Made by a program: the position numbers and the translations under genes
The notes under the pieces: generated by a model
Seen by the model: the letters and a program-made list of their open reading frames with translations, nothing else
Databases searched by the model: none
Told to the model about the DNA's origin: nothing
Shown: piece after piece, positions 41,437-45,708 of the stretch
How the letters are laid out: the number at the start of each line of letters is the position of its first letter
Position numbering within the stretch: the stretch's first letter is position 1
Source: Ignavibacteriaceae bacterium
Lineage (GTDB): Bacteria; Bacteroidota; Ignavibacteria; Ignavibacteriales; Ignavibacteriaceae
Assembly: GCA_014860115.1 (NCBI GenBank)
Contig: JACZKK010000133.1
Coordinates: 1-45,708 of the forward strand
Direction of reading: 5' to 3'
Length of the DNA: 45,708 nt

Positions 41437-41991
41437 ATGAAATCCAAAAAGGACATAAAAAAGAAAAAGCAGGAACAAGTTAATGTTGAATTAAAAACTC
41501 AGTCCAAAGATCCTATACAAACACGACGTGAGTTCCTGAATAAATTATGGAAAGGATTGGGTGTTGTAGCTTTCATTGAACTCACTGCTGTATTCTTCGG
41601 ATATTTATTTTCGGGAAAAAGTGAAAACGAAAATCTAAAACCAAAGCAGCTTTTTGATGCAGGCAATATCAACGCATTTCAAAAAAAATCAGTTACAATA
41701 TTCAGAAGCGGAAGATTTTATCTTGTGAGATTAGATGACGGAGGATTTCTTGCTCTGTCTCTTAGATGCACACATCTCGGATGCTCAATAAATTGGGAAG
41801 AGGATAAGAAAAGATTTATATGTCCATGTCATGCCTCTGCATTTGAAATTAATGGAAACGTTCAGAATCCACCAGCCCCATCAGCGTTAGATTACTTCCC
41901 TGTTATAATTCAAAGTGGAAGAGTTATGGTTGACATCGGAACAAAGCTGAGCAGAAACCGATTCAGTAAAGATCAAGTCACGTATGTTTAA
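41437..41991 (+). CDS. Rieske iron-sulfur protein
   Basis: 184 residues. A basic N-terminus with a Tat-like TRREFLNKL and a membrane helix (about 38-56) anchors the protein; the Rieske fold follows with CTHLGC (Cys about 111, His 113) and CPCHAS as [2Fe-2S] ligands and the two disulfide Cys. It moves an electron from quinol at the cytochrome b Qo site to a cytochrome c. The start lies 3 nt after the cytochrome b stop. Confidence 0.93.
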   Translation: MKSKKDIKKKKQEQVNVELKTQSKDPIQTRREFLNKLWKGLGVVAFIELTAVFFGYLFSGKSENENLKPKQLFDAGNINAFQKKSVTIFRSGRFYLVRLDDGGFLALSLRCTHLGCSINWEEDKKRFICPCHASAFEINGNVQNPPAPSALDYFPVIIQSGRVMVDIGTKLSRNRFSKDQVTYV

Positions 41992-41996
41992 CTATT

Positions 41997-44306
41997 ATGA
42001 TAAGTAAGTGGAAGCTAACCGGAATTATTGCTACAGGAATTATCGTATTAATGATTCCTATATCTATTGTTCTTCACTCACCTTCTACACAATCGTATCA
42101 AAAACAAGCAAAATTCGTTGGTGGAAAAGAATGCGTAAGCTGTCATCAAAGAGAATATGAACTCTGGAAGGGATCTGATCACGACAGAGCAATGATGGTT
42201 GCAAACGATTCAACTGTCCTTGGGGATTTTAATAATGTTGAAGTTGAATTCAGAGGCCAGACACACAAATTCTACAGACGTGATGGAAAGTTTTTCGTCT
42301 ACACCGAAGGTATTGGTGGAAAGCTGACAGAGTTTCAAATTACTCATACGTTCGGCGTTCGTCCTCTTCAACAATATTTAATTCCATTTGATAAAGGAAG
42401 ATATCAATGCCTGCCGATTGCCTGGGACTCAGAAAAAAATAGATGGTTTGATATGGCAGGAATGGTTTATTCCGAAGAGGAGTTGAAACCTGATAGCTGG
42501 TTCCACTGGACAAACCAATCGCAGAACTGGAACGGGATGTGCGCCGAGTGCCACTCAACCAATCTTCAGAAGAATTATGATCTGGAAACAGATTCTTTCA
42601 ACACAACCTGGTCAGATATAAATGTAAACTGCGAAGCCTGTCATGGTCCCGGTTCTGATCATCTCGACTGGGCAAAGCTACCGGAAAGTTCACGAGATTA
42701 TGATGGGAATATGGGATTAGTTTTGAAAACAAGTGAAACAACTTCGAAGCAATATATTGAGGCTTGCGCGCCCTGTCATTCACGAAGAACATCTTTTGGA
42801 CCGAATGAACATCAAGATGCTGAATATTATAATCTTCATCGTCCGCAAAATATTTCTCCCCCGCTCTACTATGCTGACGGACAAATACTTGATGAGGTTT
42901 ATGTTTTTGCATCCTTCACTCAAAGCAAAATGTATATGCATGATGTGAGATGCAATGATTGCCATGATTCTCATAGCATAAAATTTAAATTTGAGGACAA
43001 CGCACTTTGCACTCAATGTCACCGTCCGGAAGAGTATGACACATTTCAACACCACTTTCATAAATACGCGAATGAAAAAGGTGAGCTGGTAAAAAATAAA
43101 TTTGGAGAAATGATTCAGGTTGGTGAAGGAGCTTTATGCAAGACCTGTCACATGCCCGGAAATTATTATATGGGAATTGATTTCAGGAGAGATCACAGTT
43201 TCAGAATTCCACGACCGGATCTTTCGTTAAAATATAATGTTCCGAATGCCTGCAATGATTGTCATGCAGATAAAAGCTATCAGTGGTCAGAGGATTGGAT
43301 TAAAAAATATTTCGGTGAAAGAAAAAAATTTACTTATGCTTCAGTGCTAGCTGATGGTTACCTGCACAAGGAAAATGCTGATACCAGCCTTAACAGATTA
43401 ATTAAAAATGATCTTTACCCTGAAATGGTCAGAGCAACCGCATTAAGTTATTTGTCAGCTTACAATAGTCCTGCTGCTGATTCTGTGATTATTGAAATGC
43501 TCTACAATATTGAACCATTAGTTCGTGAAAGAGCAATCGATGCATTCAATACAGATGATGCCCGTCAGTTAATCAGAATAATTTTCCCGCTATTGAATGA
43601 CCCGATAAAGATGGTACGCATATCGGCAGCATCAAAGCTTTTTGTTGTTGGTAAAGAATTTTTCACAGAAGAACAATTCAAAAAGATGAATGAAGTTCTT
43701 GAAGAGTATTTACAAACTTTAAATTACACGGCAGACTTCCCTACCGGCAAATACAACCTTGGAAATTTTTATTCAAACAAAAGTGATATTGTTAAAGCAG
43801 AAAAATTTTATTTAGATGCGATAAGGATGGATAATAATTTTTATCCGGCAAAATCAAATCTGGCGTTGCTTTACTACAACCAGGGAAAGCTGAAGGAAGC
43901 TGAAAACTTATTTCTTGATTTGATCCAAAATCATCCAGAATACACCCAGGGTGAATACTACCTCGGATTACTTTACGCAGAACAAAAGAAATATAAAGAA
44001 GCGGCAGAAGTTCTTGAGAAAGCAACTTTAAAATCTGATGTCAATCCGAGAATCTTTTATAACCTCGGACTTATTTATCAATATTTGAATAACAATTCAA
44101 AAGCTGAAACTTCACTTCTAAAAGCTAATCAATTATCACAGAATGAATTTGATGTTCTTTATGCTCTGGCAGATTTTTATATTAAAGCTGGTGATTATAC
44201 CAAAGCAATGAATTATGCTGAGGAATTAAAAATTAAATTTCCTTCAAATCCTGCCGGCTTGGAAATAATAAATTACTTGAAAGAAAGTCAGACTAGATTG
44301 AAATAA
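41997..44306 (+). CDS. Octaheme cytochrome c with HEAT and TPR repeats
   Basis: 769 residues. N-terminal membrane helix (WKLTGIIATGIIVLMIPISIVL), then eight CxxCH heme sites: CVSCH (~46), CAECH (~182), CEACH (~211), CAPCH (~257), CNDCH (~319), CTQCH (~337), CKTCH (~381) and CNDCH (~418). Next a HEAT-like stretch (~480-550: MVRATALSYLSAY, LVRERAIDAF, MVRISAASKLF) and four or five TPRs (~585-765: YPAKSNLALLYYNQGKLKEAENLF and following). Starts 5 nt after the Rieske gene, where a cytochrome c1 would be expected. Probably receives electrons from the Rieske protein and passes them to a periplasmic partner held by the TPRs (inference). Confidence 0.9.
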   Translation: MISKWKLTGIIATGIIVLMIPISIVLHSPSTQSYQKQAKFVGGKECVSCHQREYELWKGSDHDRAMMVANDSTVLGDFNNVEVEFRGQTHKFYRRDGKFFVYTEGIGGKLTEFQITHTFGVRPLQQYLIPFDKGRYQCLPIAWDSEKNRWFDMAGMVYSEEELKPDSWFHWTNQSQNWNGMCAECHSTNLQKNYDLETDSFNTTWSDINVNCEACHGPGSDHLDWAKLPESSRDYDGNMGLVLKTSETTSKQYIEACAPCHSRRTSFGPNEHQDAEYYNLHRPQNISPPLYYADGQILDEVYVFASFTQSKMYMHDVRCNDCHDSHSIKFKFEDNALCTQCHRPEEYDTFQHHFHKYANEKGELVKNKFGEMIQVGEGALCKTCHMPGNYYMGIDFRRDHSFRIPRPDLSLKYNVPNACNDCHADKSYQWSEDWIKKYFGERKKFTYASVLADGYLHKENADTSLNRLIKNDLYPEMVRATALSYLSAYNSPAADSVIIEMLYNIEPLVRERAIDAFNTDDARQLIRIIFPLLNDPIKMVRISAASKLFVVGKEFFTEEQFKKMNEVLEEYLQTLNYTADFPTGKYNLGNFYSNKSDIVKAEKFYLDAIRMDNNFYPAKSNLALLYYNQGKLKEAENLFLDLIQNHPEYTQGEYYLGLLYAEQKKYKEAAEVLEKATLKSDVNPRIFYNLGLIYQYLNNNSKAETSLLKANQLSQNEFDVLYALADFYIKAGDYTKAMNYAEELKIKFPSNPAGLEIINYLKESQTRLK

Positions 44307-44408
44307 TTATTTCTTGGTAAAAGTTACCTGGTTAAATTTTCTTTACGCTATTTGAATTTTATGGGTAATCTTTAAAGTAGCGGGTATAATTTTTTAATCA
44401 AAGCTTTT

Positions 44409-44416
44409 TATATTTG
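44409..44416 (+). promoter_or_regulatory. Candidate -7 element for the PAS gene
   Basis: TATATTTG matches TAnnTTTG 25 nt before the TTG start of the PAS gene. No clear -33 TTTG. Confidence 0.3.
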
Positions 44417-44441
44417 ATATAGCAACAATTCGCAATGTAAC

Positions 44442-44813
44442 TTGAAACAGAAATTTTCCAAAATAGTACTTAACGAATTAATAATGGATAGTATGCCAGG
44501 ACTATCCTACATCTTTTCGAAAGAGGGTAAGTTAGTTTATTGGGGAAGCAAAAAAGCATGGCAGTTGCTTGAGTATTCAGATGAAGATTTAGAAAACAAA
44601 TATGTACTTGAATTCATTGATGAGGCTGATAGAGAAAAGGTTCTGTCTGTATTTCAAAACGTTTTTAAAGAAGGCTATGGACAAGTAGAATGTTTTAATG
44701 TAGCTAAATCTGGGATAACGAATATCATTTTAAGTTTTTGCCAAAAGCCGGGAGTATGGGGATTGGGTTTTATGAGAACAGATTTATTCATCTGGACACT
44801 AGAGCTACATTGA
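44442..44813 (+). CDS. Short single-PAS-domain protein, possibly truncated
   Basis: 123 residues from TTG. Residues ~10-85 follow a PAS fold: DSMPGLSYIFSKEGKLVYW, WQLLEYSDEDLENKYVLEFIDEADREKVLSVFQNVF. The expected final strands and a following output domain are missing; the last ~25 residues (KPGVWGLGFMRTDLFIW) do not look like PAS. It probably is the stump of a larger sensor, broken by whatever placed the inverted-repeat element 21 nt downstream, though a real stand-alone PAS protein cannot be excluded. Confidence 0.5.
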   Translation: MKQKFSKIVLNELIMDSMPGLSYIFSKEGKLVYWGSKKAWQLLEYSDEDLENKYVLEFIDEADREKVLSVFQNVFKEGYGQVECFNVAKSGITNIILSFCQKPGVWGLGFMRTDLFIWTLELH

Positions 44814-44834
44814 AAAGAATTGCACCGGCGAGGT

Positions 44835-44966
44835 GGTGAACGGTAAATTGTATGAGTAGTGGCAGATTGCGGGCTTCTTTTCTATCAACCCACTACGCTG
44901 TTTGAGCGGGCTACAAACCTTGATGTTTAGCACTTTACCTGCCATTACTTATACAAAATGTTGTAT
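44835..44966. repeat. attC-like imperfect inverted-repeat element
   Basis: TTGTATGAGTAGTGGCAG (44848-44865) and CTGCCATTACTTATACAA (44939-44956) are 16/18 complementary, and both mismatches become G-T pairs when the plus strand folds. Inside are a second pairing, GTAGTGG/CCACTAC (44856-44862, 44890-44896), and a direct repeat GCGGGCT. The outer ends carry GGTGAAC (44835-44841) and GTTGTAT (44960-44966), the AAC...GTT order seen at integron attC ends. The length of 132 bp is in the attC range. It ends 4 nt before the stop codon of the minus-strand DUF1254/DUF1214 gene, the normal place for an attC in a cassette. Confidence 0.4.
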
Positions 44967-44970
44967 GATG

Positions 44971-45708
44971 TTATTCCATTAATTCAAATTCCCCAGGCTT
45001 CCATGTTTTATCAAATAGTGCTTGCTGTGTACCATAAGTTCTAATCAAAGGAAACCATCCTTCACCAACATTGGTTTGTACCCAGTTGCTTTCTTTGCCT
45101 TGGGGCGCTTTTGGACCGATATACAAATCCACACTGCCATCTGCGTTTATGATCAGATTCTTATCTCTCGAATCGACACTTGTAGCCCTTAGTTTATCCT
45201 TTGCATTTTTATTGTCAATAAAACAGCGGGTGTTTTCACTATATAAAGTCAATGCCCAGAAATTAGAAGCAGGAATGCCAGCTGGTAAATGGATTTTGTA
45301 TGTATTTGACCCAAGCAAGAGGTTACCGTCTTTATCTTCCTTGGTGGTTAAATAACTTGTCGTACCAGGTCCTGGCGTATTAGATTGCATACCTGCTGTT
45401 ACGGTTACAGCTTCATAATAGTACTGATTACTTTCATCTAAAAAATAATTCGACTTACTGGTTTTGGTTAACGGGAAATTAGTTAACTCTCTGTACCAAC
45501 TACTATTTTCATAATATGGCTCATCTTGACGCGGTTCTATCTGGTTAGCTTTACACATCAGTTCGCCCAAATTGGCTCCTTCCGTTAAAATCGTTTTTAG
45601 TTTTTCTGAAGGATTAAAGGGTTGGCCATTTTCAATACCCAGATATTTTAAGTAGGTATAGAAAATTTTATCTTCTTCCTTCTGTGGCTCATTTTGAATA
45701 AACTGATG
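44971..45708 (-). CDS. DUF1254/DUF1214 domain protein (C-terminal part, cut by window end)
   Basis: 245 residues visible; the frame stays open to the last base, so the N-terminus lies outside. The visible part opens with FYTYLKYLGIENGQPFNPSEKL, typical of the linker between DUF1254 and DUF1214, and continues with the DUF1214 beta-rich domain: PAGIPASNFWALTLYS, NADGSVDLYIGPKAPQGKESNWVQT, GWFPLIRTYGTQQALFDKTW. Members are usually exported, of unknown function. The visible part starts inside the protein, so a signal peptide cannot be checked. An attC-like fold abuts its stop codon. Confidence 0.85.
   Translation of the reverse strand, partial: HQFIQNEPQKEEDKIFYTYLKYLGIENGQPFNPSEKLKTILTEGANLGELMCKANQIEPRQDEPYYENSSWYRELTNFPLTKTSKSNYFLDESNQYYYEAVTVTAGMQSNTPGPGTTSYLTTKEDKDGNLLLGSNTYKIHLPAGIPASNFWALTLYSENTRCFIDNKNAKDKLRATSVDSRDKNLIINADGSVDLYIGPKAPQGKESNWVQTNVGEGWFPLIRTYGTQQALFDKTWKPGEFELME

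Noticed and set aside
1-45708. CRISPR array, prophage or transposon
   Set aside because: No regularly spaced repeats, no terminal inverted repeats with a transposase, and no phage structural genes were seen.

Overview
The window looks like a piece of chromosome from an AT-rich, didermic bacterium of the Bacteroidota/Chlorobiota/Ignavibacteriota group, most likely Ignavibacteria-like. This placement is an inference. It rests on signal-peptide-bearing outer-membrane barrels, several candidate Bacteroidota-type promoters (TAnnTTTG at about -7, in one case with TTTG at about -33), rare-start genes, and an Ignavibacteria-like mix of core and respiratory genes. No CRISPR array, transposase, integrase or rRNA is visible.

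Layout. 1-1403: tail of an upstream gene, a terminator, then a membrane-anchored rhodanese and a MauE/DoxX-like membrane protein. 1407-8326 (minus): a DnaE-like PHP/palm protein that stops just after its third catalytic Asp, purD, a glycosyltransferase, guaB and a glutaryl-CoA-type acyl-CoA dehydrogenase. 8477-12627 (plus): a zinc-type uptake operon (small Cys/His protein, His-rich outer-membrane barrel, substrate-binding protein, ATPase, permease). 12691-16359: tRNA-Ser(GCT) with promoter and terminator, then the riboflavin operon ribD-ribE-ribBA-ribH. 16362-18859 (minus): a SpoIIE-type phosphatase and its STAS partner. 19135-30095: aroF, a Na/Pi cotransporter, two outer-membrane proteins, an RNA methyltransferase, an MscS channel, a small anchored protein and a DUF748 protein. 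30380-39928: two sulfatase + HAD-phosphatase lipoprotein pairs flanking a two-component system (periplasmic-binding-protein-like histidine kinase, FixJ-type regulator, lone receiver) and a DUF4136 lipoprotein. 40138-44306: cytochrome b, Rieske protein and an octaheme cytochrome c with HEAT and TPR repeats. 44442-45708: a short PAS protein, a 132-bp inverted-repeat element resembling an integron attC site, and a DUF1254/DUF1214 gene cut by the window edge.

The most interesting signals are four. (1) A GTAC-centred motif (ACTAAGTACCYATTTG-like) overlaps the -33 position at three promoters, each with exactly 19 nt to a TAnnTTTw element. It lies upstream of an outer-membrane protein, an MscS channel and the DUF748 gene, with a weaker copy before sulfatase 1 and variants before the lone receiver and the lipoprotein; the FixJ-type regulator in the window is the obvious candidate activator. 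(2) The sulfatase-HAD block is duplicated, including downstream REP-like hairpin DNA, with very uneven divergence and a 32-nt identical tract. (3) The cytochrome b/Rieske operon has an octaheme-TPR cytochrome where cytochrome c1 would be expected. (4) The attC-like fold abuts the stop codon of the DUF1254/DUF1214 gene.
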